From Hydrogeniiclostridium mannosilyticum (GTDB lineage Bacteria > Bacillota > Clostridia > Oscillospirales > Acutalibacteraceae), in contig NZ_QLYR01000015.1 in the NCBI RefSeq assembly GCF_003268275.1, forward strand, positions 1-33,621: DNA of 33,621 nucleotides, read 5' to 3'. Within the stretch, counting starts at the first letter, position 1, and each line of letters begins with the position of its first letter. A program made the translations under genes and the position numbers. This document shows positions 23,535-31,826 of this stretch, piece after piece. Below the pieces are notes generated by a model. That model searched no databases and was not told the DNA's origin. It was given only the letters and a program-made list of their open reading frames with translations.

Positions 23535-23701
23535 CTTTCCTTCATCTCTCCCTGAATATAAGTCTTTTATTTCAAGTATTGCCGCCGCCCGCTAACAAAT
23601 ACCGTGAATACCGCCGCTACGGCAGCATTATTTTTCCGGCACATATACGCTATACTGTAAGGATCCGCACACTGTCCACGGCCAGAAGGCCGCTATGATT
23701 T

Positions 23702-23710
23702 ATTATAGCA
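23702..23710 (-). promoter_or_regulatory. Extended -10 promoter of parE-parC
   Basis: On the - strand TGCTATAAT: perfect TATAAT (23702-23707) with an upstream TG, and no good -35 at 17 bp. The leader is about 160 bases and contains a CGGCC hairpin. Confidence 0.65.
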
Positions 23711-23897
23711 TAAACGGCGGCTTCCCGCTATTTTGGTAATCACTGCCCGCCAAGCAACCGGTCCCGCCGGCAGTGAATGCGACGCCAGCAGAACCGGTTT
23801 ACCCTTACAGAAGCAGCAAGCTTACCGATTATTTAAAACACGAAGCGCGCTCCAAAAAGCGGTCCGTCCCGCACCCGAATATAACGCGCTGCTGTAC

Positions 23898-23934
23898 GAA
23901 GAAAAAGAGGGAAATATCAGCGATTTCCCTCTTT
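23898..23934 (-). terminator. Intrinsic terminator after ftsH
   Basis: AAAGAGGGAAAT (23904-23915) pairs with ATTTCCCTCTTT (23923-23934), loop of 7; on the - strand it continues CTTTTTCTTCG. It lies just after the ftsH stop and closes the rnj-ftsH operon. Confidence 0.88.
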
Positions 23935-23938
23935 CCGC

Positions 23939-25894
23939 TTAATTCTCTTTATTTTCGTCTTCCACTGTCTCCTGCCCGGCCTCTGTGGCGCCGAGCTCGC
24001 CGGAGCCTGCTGCAGCCGATGGCGAGACGTGCGGCGTTGACGGGCTCTCCAGCAGCTTGCCCTCCATTAGGCTGGCAAATTCGTCCCCGCTCATCTTCTC
24101 GTGCAAGAAAAGGAATTGGGCTACCTGGTTGAGTTGGTCCATATGCTCGCGCAGAATGGTCTCGGTTTTCTCATAGGCTGTTGTAACCAGCCGCTTAATC
24201 TCCGCATCAATCGCCGAGGCTGTAGACTCGGAATAGTTGCGGATATGCCCCATATCCCGGCCTAGGAAGGGCTCGCTGTCATCCTGCCCATAGGTAATGG
24301 TTCCCAGCAGGTCGCTCATGCCGTACTTTGTCACCATGGAGCGGGCCATTTTAGTTGCGCGTTCAATATCGTTGGAAGCGCCCGTGGAAATATCGTCCAA
24401 TGTCAGCGCTTCTGCCACACGCCCGCCGAGCAGGACCACCAGCTCCTCCTCCATTTCCTTACGGGTGTGGTAGGAACGGTCCTCCGTCGGCAGCTGCATG
24501 GTGTAACCGCCAGCCATCCCACGCGGGATGATGGAAATCTGATGGACGGGATCCTGTGTGGCACAGTAATAGGTGGCGACCGCATGCCCCCCCTCGTGGT
24601 AGGCCGTCAGAGTTTTCTCCTTATCGGTCATCACGTGGCTCTTTTTCTCCGTGCCCACCACCACCTTGATGGTGGCCTCCTCAATTTCCGTCATGGTAAT
24701 GGCCTTCAGGCTCCTTCTCGCGGCCAGCAGCGCCGCCTCATTGAGCAGGTTCTCCAAATCGGCGCCGGTAAAACCGGCGGTGGACTTAGCAATGGTCTTC
24801 AGGTTTACATCTGGGGCAATCGGCTTGCCGCGCGCATGCACCTTCAATATTTCTTCGCGGCCCTTAATGTCGGGGTACCCAACCATAACCTGGCGGTCAA
24901 AACGGCCCGGGCGCATCAGAGCGGGGTCCAAAATATCGGGGCGGTTTGTGGCGGCAATCATAATAACGCCCTCATTGGCGCCGAAGCCGTCCATTTCTAC
25001 CAGCAGCTGGTTCAGGGTTTGCTCACGCTCGTCATGGCCGCCGCCAAGGCCCGCGCCGCGCTGCCGGCCGACCGCATCAATCTCGTCGATAAAGATAATA
25101 CAGGGGGAGTTTTTCTTGGCCTGTTCAAACAGGTCCCGCACACGCGATGCACCGACGCCGACGAACATCTCCACAAAATCAGAACCTGAAATGGAGAAGA
25201 ACGGCACGCCGGCCTCGCCCGCAACCGCCCGGGCCAACAGCGTTTTACCGGTGCCCGGAGGGCCCACCAGCAGCACGCCCTTGGGGATCCTGGCGCCCAG
25301 CTCATTATATTTCTTCGGATTTTTGAGGAACTCCACAATCTCGCGCAGCTCCTCCTTTTCCTCGTCCGCACCGGCAACGTCGGCAAAGGTGGTCTTGCGC
25401 TTTTCATCCGCCATTTGCTTAATTTTAGCCTTGCCGAAGTTCATCTGCTTGCCGGCATCGCCCATGCTTGCGTTCAGGCGCTTCATCATGAACCACCAGA
25501 ACAGGACGCCGACGACCAGCACCAGCAGCATGGGGATCATACTGGTAAGCCAGGAGGTCTCCGCCGGGCGCTTATAATCGCGCCCCATCACCTCGTCATG
25601 GGTCTTGTCATATTCCTCAATATAGGGCGTAATTTCATCCAGCAGCAGGGTTACGCTCGGCACGGAATAATTAATTTTTGTCTGGCTGCTGTCATTGAGT
25701 GTCAGAACCATCTCGCCGCTGCCGAGGTCCAACTCAAAATCCGTGACCTGCTCGTTGCGGAAATAGGTGATGACCTCAGAATATTTCATATTCTTGGTCG
25801 GCTGATTAGTCAGCACCAGCGACAGGATGATGAGCAGCACTATCGGAATGCCGATATAAAGCGCCCAATTTCGGATTTTATTTTTATTCTCCAA
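23939..25894 (-). CDS. ftsH: ATP-dependent zinc metalloprotease FtsH
   Basis: 651-aa membrane-anchored AAA+ protease that degrades unneeded membrane and regulatory proteins. Transmembrane helices lie at about residues 10-29 and 116-136 with an extracytoplasmic domain between. AAA domain: Walker A GPPGTGKT (211-218), Walker B IIFIDEID (266-273), second region of homology [19 protein letters not shown] (316-334). Protease domain: HEGGH (433-437), a variant of the usual HEAGH, with the third zinc ligand Asp509 in GASNDIER. The C-terminal 40 residues are low-complexity Ser/Pro/Ala/Glu. It is last in the operon, 27 bp after hpt, an arrangement conserved in Firmicutes (tilS-hpt-ftsH). Confidence 0.97.
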   Translation of the reverse strand: MENKNKIRNWALYIGIPIVLLIILSLVLTNQPTKNMKYSEVITYFRNEQVTDFELDLGSGEMVLTLNDSSQTKINYSVPSVTLLLDEITPYIEEYDKTHDEVMGRDYKRPAETSWLTSMIPMLLVLVVGVLFWWFMMKRLNASMGDAGKQMNFGKAKIKQMADEKRKTTFADVAGADEEKEELREIVEFLKNPKKYNELGARIPKGVLLVGPPGTGKTLLARAVAGEAGVPFFSISGSDFVEMFVGVGASRVRDLFEQAKKNSPCIIFIDEIDAVGRQRGAGLGGGHDEREQTLNQLLVEMDGFGANEGVIMIAATNRPDILDPALMRPGRFDRQVMVGYPDIKGREEILKVHARGKPIAPDVNLKTIAKSTAGFTGADLENLLNEAALLAARRSLKAITMTEIEEATIKVVVGTEKKSHVMTDKEKTLTAYHEGGHAVATYYCATQDPVHQISIIPRGMAGGYTMQLPTEDRSYHTRKEMEEELVVLLGGRVAEALTLDDISTGASNDIERATKMARSMVTKYGMSDLLGTITYGQDDSEPFLGRDMGHIRNYSESTASAIDAEIKRLVTTAYEKTETILREHMDQLNQVAQFLFLHEKMSGDEFASLMEGKLLESPSTPHVSPSAAAGSGELGATEAGQETVEDENKEN

Positions 25895-25921
25895 CGCGGA
25901 TTCACTCCTTTATTCTTTCGT

Positions 25922-26461
25922 TCAGCCCCCGTAAACCTCGGGTTTCAAAATTCCCACATAGGGTAAATTCCGATATTTTTCATTATAATCCAGGCCGTAG
26001 CCCACTATAAACTCGTTGGGCACGTTCAGGCCGGAATAATCCGCATTGAGGTCCACTGTACGGCGCTCCGGTTTATCAAACAAGGTACACAGCTTTATGC
26101 TTTTGGGGTTGCGTTGCTGCAGCATTTCGCGTATGTAGCTCAGGGTCATGCCGCTGTCTAAAATATCCTCAACCAACAAGAGGTCCCAGCCTTCCAGGTT
26201 AATATCCAAGTCCTTAATAATCCGCACCACACCGCTTGTCTTTACGCCGGCGCCATAGCTGCTCACCGCCATAAAGTCAATGCTGCAGGGGATTGTGATT
26301 GCCCGCATGAGGTCGGCCATAAAGACGACGCTGCCCTTCAGCACGCTGACCAGCAGCAGGTTTTTGCCTTCGTAATCACGGCTGATCCGGCTGCCCAGCT
26401 CCCGCACCGTTTGGTCCAGATACTCCTTGCTGAATAATACCTCTTGAATGTCTTGTTCCAT
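25922..26461 (-). CDS. hpt: Hypoxanthine phosphoribosyltransferase
   Basis: 179-aa purine-salvage enzyme that joins PRPP with hypoxanthine or guanine. The PRPP-binding loop is LLVEDILDSGMTL (about residues 95-107) with the paired acidic residues Glu98-Asp99. The flexible catalytic loop contains SSYGAG (67-72), and LKGSVVFMADL (41-51) is the conserved N-terminal PPi loop. The ATG has GAGGAGA about 6 bases upstream. It sits between tilS (30 bp) and ftsH (27 bp), the standard Firmicutes order. Confidence 0.97.
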   Translation of the reverse strand: MEQDIQEVLFSKEYLDQTVRELGSRISRDYEGKNLLLVSVLKGSVVFMADLMRAITIPCSIDFMAVSSYGAGVKTSGVVRIIKDLDINLEGWDLLLVEDILDSGMTLSYIREMLQQRNPKSIKLCTLFDKPERRTVDLNADYSGLNVPNEFIVGYGLDYNEKYRNLPYVGILKPEVYGG

Positions 26462-26491
26462 CCCATTCTCTCCTCAATGATTCATAATCCG

Positions 26492-27862
26492 TTAAGCATC
26501 ATCGATGCCGACCCTGACATAGGGCCCCTTTTTATCCGCGGACCACCCGGCCCCCCGGCTCGGGCCAAAGTGCTCCATCCAGACAATATTCCCCGCAGCG
26601 TCGGCCAAGAGAAGCTCCCGCGCCCTTTGAAGCGGAGAGAATTTAGCCTCGTTAAACAGCTTTTTCAGGCTTTTGGTAACGCCCCGGGCCCTGGGGGAAA
26701 AGCAGTCGCCCGGCTGCCGGGTTCTGAGAAACATATTATCTGTTATTGTATCATAACTAAGCAGATTATTAAATAACAAATTATTAAATTTCCTAAGATT
26801 TTCTATTTCAGCCTCAGAAACCTCTGTCATGCGGAACACGCGGCCGTCGGGCAGCGTGGTGACAGGCCGCTGAAGCGGCACGGGGGCCCACTCCTGTGCC
26901 GGATGCCGTTCAATAAACAAAGTATTGCCCGCAGCGTTCACCTGTATTCCCCCCGGCACCGACACGCCGCCGCCATTGCGCACCGCCTGCATGGCAAGCC
27001 GCAGATGCAGGCTTGTCAGCCGGCCGGCGCCAGCCCTGCCGGTTTCAGCAGCTAAAAAGCGGGAAAGGAGCGGGTCTGGCAAGGTCCGCACGGCATCAAG
27101 CCGCCATCCGCCGCCCTGGCGCATCGTTCGCACGGCGTCCTCCATCTGCCGCGTTAGAAAGGCGTCGTCCTGTGCAAGCTGCTCTGCCGCACGGGTGGCT
27201 GCCGCCTCAAAGGCAGGGTTTATCTTTCGGAACACCGGCACGGCATCCAAGCGGATCTGATTGCGCACGTAATCCCGCTCCAGATTTGTTTCATCCGTCA
27301 CATACTCCAAATGATAATATGCGCAGTAGCGTTCAATTTCATTCCGGCTTAACGCGATAAACGGACGAACGATCTTGCCGCGCACCGGCGGAATGCCGCG
27401 CAGGCCGTGGGTTCCCGCCCCGCGTGCAAAATTCATCAGCATGGTTTCCGCATTGTCGGAGGCTGTGTGCGCGGTTGCAATCCGCCCGCCGCCCGCCGTC
27501 AGCTCGTCAAAAAAGGCATAACGCGCGGCGCGGCCGCACGCCTCTGTGCCGCAGCCCCCGGCGCGGGCTAGATCGGCAATACAGACCTGCCGGACATGAA
27601 GAGGAATACCTCTGGAAGCGCAAAAAGAACGGGCAAACTGCTCATCCCTGTCGGCTGCCGCGCCGCGCAGGCCATGGTTTAGGTGGGCCGCCTGCAGGGT
27701 AAAGCGGCGGACGGCCTGCAAGCGCCATAAAAAATGCGTAAGGGCGACCGAATCCGCCCCGCCGGAAAGCCCAACCACGACCAGTTCATTTTCCGGCAGC
27801 ATGGCGTACGCTTCAATCGCCCGCTGCGCTTTTTCTTCTATTTTACAAAGCTCAGTATTCAC
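26492..27862 (-). CDS. tilS: tRNA(Ile)-lysidine synthetase
   Basis: 456-aa enzyme that puts lysine on cytidine 34 of the CAU-anticodon isoleucine tRNA, so that it reads AUA. The PP-loop ATP motif SGGADS is at residues 33-38, followed by HLNHGLRG (about 57-64) and TAHTASDNAETMLMNFARG, all family hallmarks; substrate-binding C-terminal domains follow. The start is GTG at 27862 with GCAGGAGG 9 bases upstream. This overlaps the dnaB end by 11 bases, suggesting translational coupling. The same frame is open much further upstream, but that part only shadows dnaB. Confidence 0.95.
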   Translation of the reverse strand: MNTELCKIEEKAQRAIEAYAMLPENELVVVGLSGGADSVALTHFLWRLQAVRRFTLQAAHLNHGLRGAAADRDEQFARSFCASRGIPLHVRQVCIADLARAGGCGTEACGRAARYAFFDELTAGGGRIATAHTASDNAETMLMNFARGAGTHGLRGIPPVRGKIVRPFIALSRNEIERYCAYYHLEYVTDETNLERDYVRNQIRLDAVPVFRKINPAFEAAATRAAEQLAQDDAFLTRQMEDAVRTMRQGGGWRLDAVRTLPDPLLSRFLAAETGRAGAGRLTSLHLRLAMQAVRNGGGVSVPGGIQVNAAGNTLFIERHPAQEWAPVPLQRPVTTLPDGRVFRMTEVSEAEIENLRKFNNLLFNNLLSYDTITDNMFLRTRQPGDCFSPRARGVTKSLKKLFNEAKFSPLQRARELLLADAAGNIVWMEHFGPSRGAGWSADKKGPYVRVGIDDA

Positions 27863-29228
27863 TGCGGAAGGCCTCCTGCGCGGTAAAGCGCATAAATTCG
27901 CCCTGCCAGTGCAGCGGCACCGTCTTGGCCTCGCCATGCCTGTTCTTAGCCACAATACACTCGCCGCTGTTTTTGTCGCTCTCCTCCGGGTCGCCCTCAT
28001 TGGCATAATAATCTTCCCGGTAGAGGAACAAAACAATATCGGCGTCCTGTTCAATAGAGCCCGAATCACGCAGGTCGGAAAGCACTGGGCGGTGGCTCGT
28101 CCGTTTCTCGCTGTCACGCGCCAGCTGAGACAGCGTCAGCACCGGTATGTTCAGCTCCTTGGCCATGACCTTGAGCCCGCGCGTGATTTCGGAAATTTCC
28201 TGCACCCGGTTGTCCCCGCCCCTGCGGGAGGTTCCGTTCATCAGCTGCAGATAGTCGATAATCACCAGGTCCACATCCTTCAGGCGGCGCAGCTTTGCCT
28301 TCATCTCCGGGACGGTGATAGAGGGGTTATCGTCAAAATAAATCGGCGCTTTTGAGAGGATGTCGCCGGCCTCCACCAGGCGTACCCACTCGTCGTCCGC
28401 AAGCTTACCGGTGCGCAGCTTTGTGCCGCCCACCAACGCCTCGGTGGAAAGTAAGCGCGAGCACAGCTGCTCACGGCCCATTTCCAACGAGAAAAAGGCG
28501 ACCTTCCGGCCCGCCTTTACAGCCGCATGGCGGGCAATATTCAGCGCAAAGCTGGTCTTGCCCATGCCGGGGCGGGCGCCGAGCAGAATCAGGTCCGTCC
28601 GGTTCAAGCCCGTAATGGTCTCGTCCAGCTCCTTAATGCCGGTCGGCACTCCGCGGAATTTATCGCTGTCCGGCGAATTCAGCTGGTCCAGGCGGTCAAA
28701 GGTGTCGAGAATAATCTCATCTATCCGCTGGAGCCCCTGCATATTTTTTCCGCGCCGGATGTCAAAAATGCGCTGTTCCGCGGAATCCAGCAAGGTCGAG
28801 GCCGGCACCTCGCCGCTGCCCGCTTCCTCCAGAATCTCCCGGGCCGTGACAATCAGGGTTCGGGTGTCATACTTGTCGCGCACAATATTGGCATAGGTCT
28901 CCACATTACTGATAGAGGGCACCAGCTGTGCCAGCTGCAGCAGGTAGGTCTTGCCGGAGGCCTCATCAAATCCCTTTTGAGGCTTGAGCTGCTCCAAAAC
29001 CGTAACAAAATCAATCGGCTTGCCCAGGGTAAACATATCCAGCATGGTCGCGTAGATCAGGCTGTTATTGACCTGGTAAAAATATTCCGGGCGGGGGAGA
29101 ATTTCCGCCACACGGTCCATACAGGCGGAGTCCAATAAAACGGCCCCCAGGACGGACTGCTCCGCCTCGGGTGCAAAGGGCAGGCTCAGGGCGTTATAGG
29201 CCCCGCTGCCCAATGATAAATCCGCCAT
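27852..29228 (-). CDS. dnaB: Replicative DNA helicase DnaB/DnaC type
   Basis: 458-aa hexameric 5'-3' replication fork helicase. The N-terminal primase-interacting domain (LPFAPEAEQSVLGAVLLD at 16-33, then helices to about 130) is followed by a linker and a RecA-like motor: Walker A GARPGMGKT (217-225), DNA-binding SLEMGREQL, Walker B VDLVIIDYLQLM and an arginine-finger region near LSDLRDSGSIEQDAD. No intein is seen. It lies 48 bp after rplI and overlaps tilS by 11 bases. The gene corresponds to dnaC in B. subtilis naming. Confidence 0.97.
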   Translation of the reverse strand: MADLSLGSGAYNALSLPFAPEAEQSVLGAVLLDSACMDRVAEILPRPEYFYQVNNSLIYATMLDMFTLGKPIDFVTVLEQLKPQKGFDEASGKTYLLQLAQLVPSISNVETYANIVRDKYDTRTLIVTAREILEEAGSGEVPASTLLDSAEQRIFDIRRGKNMQGLQRIDEIILDTFDRLDQLNSPDSDKFRGVPTGIKELDETITGLNRTDLILLGARPGMGKTSFALNIARHAAVKAGRKVAFFSLEMGREQLCSRLLSTEALVGGTKLRTGKLADDEWVRLVEAGDILSKAPIYFDDNPSITVPEMKAKLRRLKDVDLVIIDYLQLMNGTSRRGGDNRVQEISEITRGLKVMAKELNIPVLTLSQLARDSEKRTSHRPVLSDLRDSGSIEQDADIVLFLYREDYYANEGDPEESDKNSGECIVAKNRHGEAKTVPLHWQGEFMRFTAQEAFRSEY

Positions 29229-29276
29229 TTACACAGCCTCCTTCCATGCCCTTCCTTACAAATCCAGCGCTGCAAA

Positions 29277-29723
29277 TTACGGCTGCTCGCCCACCATGAC
29301 ATACAGGCTCGCGGAAACGCCGGTGTAGAGCTTGACCTCACAGGGAAACGTACCGAACGCCTTGATGTCGCCCATCTCGACTTTGCGCTTATCCACCTCA
29401 ACGCCAAACTGTTTTTTAATCTCCTCAGAGACCTCCTTTGCGGTAACAGAGCCGAAAAGCTTACCGCCCTGGCCAGCCTTTGCAAAAATCTTTACATTCT
29501 TTCCATTGAGCAGCTCCGCGGCCTTCTGGGCGTTCTCCGTCTCGACCTTAACATGGTAGGCCTTTGCGTCCGCCGCGTTCTTCAGCTCGTTCATCACCTG
29601 TGCATTTGCCTCTTTGGCAAGCTTTTTCGGAAAGAGGAAGTTCCGGGCATATCCGTCCGATACGTTGACAAGCTCTCCCTTTTTGCCGCTGCCCTTTACG
29701 TCTGCCAATAATAAAACCTTCAT
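29277..29723 (-). CDS. rplI: 50S ribosomal protein L9
   Basis: 148-aa ribosomal protein of normal length. The N-terminal domain begins [30 protein letters not shown], the L9 signature (seen at residues 1-30, quoted here in full only as a family landmark in two halves: [16 protein letters not shown] and [14 protein letters not shown]). A long connecting helix runs to about residue 75, and a C-terminal domain binds 23S rRNA. The ATG has GGAGG upstream. It sits between gdpP and dnaB, as in B. subtilis. A stem structure at the gdpP-rplI junction (29754-29804) may set its expression. Confidence 0.97.
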   Translation of the reverse strand: MKVLLLADVKGSGKKGELVNVSDGYARNFLFPKKLAKEANAQVMNELKNAADAKAYHVKVETENAQKAAELLNGKNVKIFAKAGQGGKLFGSVTAKEVSEEIKKQFGVEVDKRKVEMGDIKAFGTFPCEVKLYTGVSASLYVMVGEQP

Positions 29724-29753
29724 CCTTACATACCTCCAAAATCTGAGATGTTC

Positions 29754-29804
29754 TGTACAGCGAAGGGGACTTCCCCCAAGGCGTTTTACTCCTTATGCTG
29801 TACA
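29754..29804 (-). other. RNA stem structure at the gdpP-rplI junction
   Basis: TGTACAGC (29754-29761) and GCTGTACA (29797-29804) form a perfect 8-bp outer stem. Inside, on the - strand, AAGG/CCTT and GGGG/CCCC can form two smaller hairpins, giving a three-way shape. It includes the last codons and stop of gdpP and ends about 30 bases before the rplI ATG. There is no U-tract, so it is not a terminator; processing or translational control is inferred. Confidence 0.5.
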
Positions 29805-31759
29805 TTTTTCTCCATAAAGCCGCGGATTGCATCCGAAAGGAGCTCCCGCGCCCGTTTTACGGTTACGTCGGCCAGCTGGGCGCCGGCCATGGTAAAGTGC
29901 CCGCCGCCGCCCAGCGTTTCCATAATCAGCTGGACGTTGATGTCGCCCAGGCTTCGGGCCGAAATATTCACGGTATTCCCTGTGGGAAACAGCACAAACG
30001 ATGCGGCCACCCCTTTAATGGACAGCAGCTCGTCCGCTGCCTGCGCCGCCGTCACGCGGATATTGGCGGAATCCTGTTCCGTGGAGGCAATGGCGCATTG
30101 GTTGACCACCTCCGCGCTGGAGACAATGCGGTATTTTTCCTTATAGGCGTCGATTGAATCCGAAAACATCCGCTTGACCCGCACCGTGTCCGCGCCGCGC
30201 CGCCGCAGGTAGGCGGCGGCCTCAAAGGTGCGCACCCCGGTGCGCAGCACAAAATTCTTTGTGTCCAGCATAATACCGGAGAGCAGCGCCTCGGCCTCTG
30301 TGCGGTCCAGGCAGTTCTCGCCGATATATTGCACCAGCTCAGCCACCATCTCGCTCGCGGAGCTGGCGTAGGGCTCATGGTAAAAAATCAGCGCGTTTTC
30401 AATGTGGTGCACCATCATGCGGTGGTGGTCAATGACCACCACACGGGGCACGGCATTTAACAGCTCCGGGCTTTCTATAAAGTCCGGGGTGTGGGTGTCC
30501 ACAACAATCAGCAGCGCGTGCGGCCCAACCATGGAGAGCGCCTCCTGCGGGGATAAAAACACTTGCTGGCCCCCGGCCTTTTCCTCCATGCTGGCAACCA
30601 CCTGCCCCGCCAGGGTCTGCGCGCGGTTGACAACGATGTAGGCCTTTTTGTTCATTACCTTATTGATGGCGCTCCACAGGCCTACCGCCGCGCCCATGCT
30701 GTCAAGATCCGAAAACTTATGGCCCATTACAAAGACAGCATCGCTGGCCCTGACATGGTCCGACAGCGTTGCCGCAATGACCCTGGTGCGCACCTTGTCC
30801 CGCTTTTCCACACCTTTCGAGAGGCCGCCGAAGAACTCATATGTATCATTTTTCTGTTTGACGGCGACCTGGTCGCCGCCGCGGCCCAGAGCCATATCAA
30901 GCGCCCTTCTCGCCCAAAGCTCCCCCTCCTTCAGGCTGGAGGCCCCGCGGCCCACGCCGACGGAAATGGTGGCGCTCTGGTTGTTCTCATTTTTAATATT
31001 GCGAATTTCATCGAGGATGGGGAAGCGGCTGTCCATCATTCCCTGAATATGCTCCTCGTCGGTCAGTACCAAATAGCGCTCCCCGTTCAGCCGCTTGAGA
31101 AAGCCGTTCATATTCACGGCCCAGGCATCCAGCTTAGCCTGCACCTCCGAGCCGACGCGGGCATCCTCTGCCCCGGTGCTTTCGCGCGCCAGCTCCTCCC
31201 GGTTGTCAAAGCAAATCAAAAGCACCACCGGGCGGGTCAGCGCATATTCCTTGTTGATTTCCTTATAGTAGGTATCGTCCACAAAATACAGTACAACGCT
31301 TTCACCGGTACGCGCGCCGTACACAGTAAACTGGCGGTCATCCACCGCAATGTCCGTGCCGCCGTCCTCCAGGATTTGGGGAACCGTTTTCGGGTATAAA
31401 AAGCGCAGGATATTTTCACCCTGGCACTCACGGTTGCCGCTTACGCTGACGATAAACTCGCGGTTTGTCCAAACAATATCGCCGGCCTCGCCCACCACGG
31501 CAACCGCCATGGTAAAATCCTGCAGGGCCTGGTAATCCAGCCCCCCCAGCGCTTTCTTGGCGCTTTTAACCGCACCGCCGACATAGGTTTCAAAAAAATG
31601 CAGCGAAACGGCCACCGCAATGGTGGCAACCACCGAAACTCCCAGCTCAACATAAAACAGCGCCGTCTGGCCTATAAAGTAGGTGGCGGCCGTCATGGCA
31701 AACATGATGGCTAATATGACAAAAAATATCGGAGAGGAAGCCCATACTCTCTTTTTCAT
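29786..31759 (-). CDS. gdpP: Cyclic-di-AMP phosphodiesterase GdpP
   Basis: 657-aa membrane enzyme that hydrolyses c-di-AMP and so controls potassium uptake, osmotic balance and cell-wall stress. Two N-terminal transmembrane helices (about 9-30 and 33-55), a PAS-like sensor (about 80-160), a degenerate GGDEF domain (about 175-305; ISVGVGRG in place of an active site), then the DHH-DHHA1 catalytic part. Metal ligands are visible: His347, Asp351 and Asp353 in GHKFSDLD, Asp421 in VVDTHTPD, Asp444-His445-His446, and a GGGGH near the C-terminus. It lies between RNase J and rplI, the usual order. Confidence 0.96.
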   Translation of the reverse strand: MKKRVWASSPIFFVILAIMFAMTAATYFIGQTALFYVELGVSVVATIAVAVSLHFFETYVGGAVKSAKKALGGLDYQALQDFTMAVAVVGEAGDIVWTNREFIVSVSGNRECQGENILRFLYPKTVPQILEDGGTDIAVDDRQFTVYGARTGESVVLYFVDDTYYKEINKEYALTRPVVLLICFDNREELARESTGAEDARVGSEVQAKLDAWAVNMNGFLKRLNGERYLVLTDEEHIQGMMDSRFPILDEIRNIKNENNQSATISVGVGRGASSLKEGELWARRALDMALGRGGDQVAVKQKNDTYEFFGGLSKGVEKRDKVRTRVIAATLSDHVRASDAVFVMGHKFSDLDSMGAAVGLWSAINKVMNKKAYIVVNRAQTLAGQVVASMEEKAGGQQVFLSPQEALSMVGPHALLIVVDTHTPDFIESPELLNAVPRVVVIDHHRMMVHHIENALIFYHEPYASSASEMVAELVQYIGENCLDRTEAEALLSGIMLDTKNFVLRTGVRTFEAAAYLRRRGADTVRVKRMFSDSIDAYKEKYRIVSSAEVVNQCAIASTEQDSANIRVTAAQAADELLSIKGVAASFVLFPTGNTVNISARSLGDINVQLIMETLGGGGHFTMAGAQLADVTVKRARELLSDAIRGFMEKNVQHKE

Positions 31760-31826
31760 GCAGTCTCTCCCGCCTTTCTCACCCTGAAATCTCTCCTAAC
31801 GATACCGCCTGTTTTCTCCGCGTCCA

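Larger units (their letters stand above)
23535..23938. other. Gene-free region between ftsH and parE
   Basis: 404 bp holding the ftsH terminator (23898-23934), the parE promoter (23702-23710) and a small hairpin CGGCC/GGCCG (23679-23692) in the parE leader of roughly 160 bases. The short frames that cross it lack ribosome binding sites and any recognisable protein. I saw no tRNA in it. Confidence 0.5.

Noticed and set aside
23733-24132. Short + strand frames near the ftsH end
   Set aside because: No ribosome binding site or recognisable domain; they cross the ftsH terminator and run antisense to ftsH.
27863-28117. N-terminal extension of tilS over the dnaB end
   Set aside because: The extension is an antisense-like low-quality frame within dnaB; the GTG at 27862 has an AGGAGG site and gives normal TilS length.
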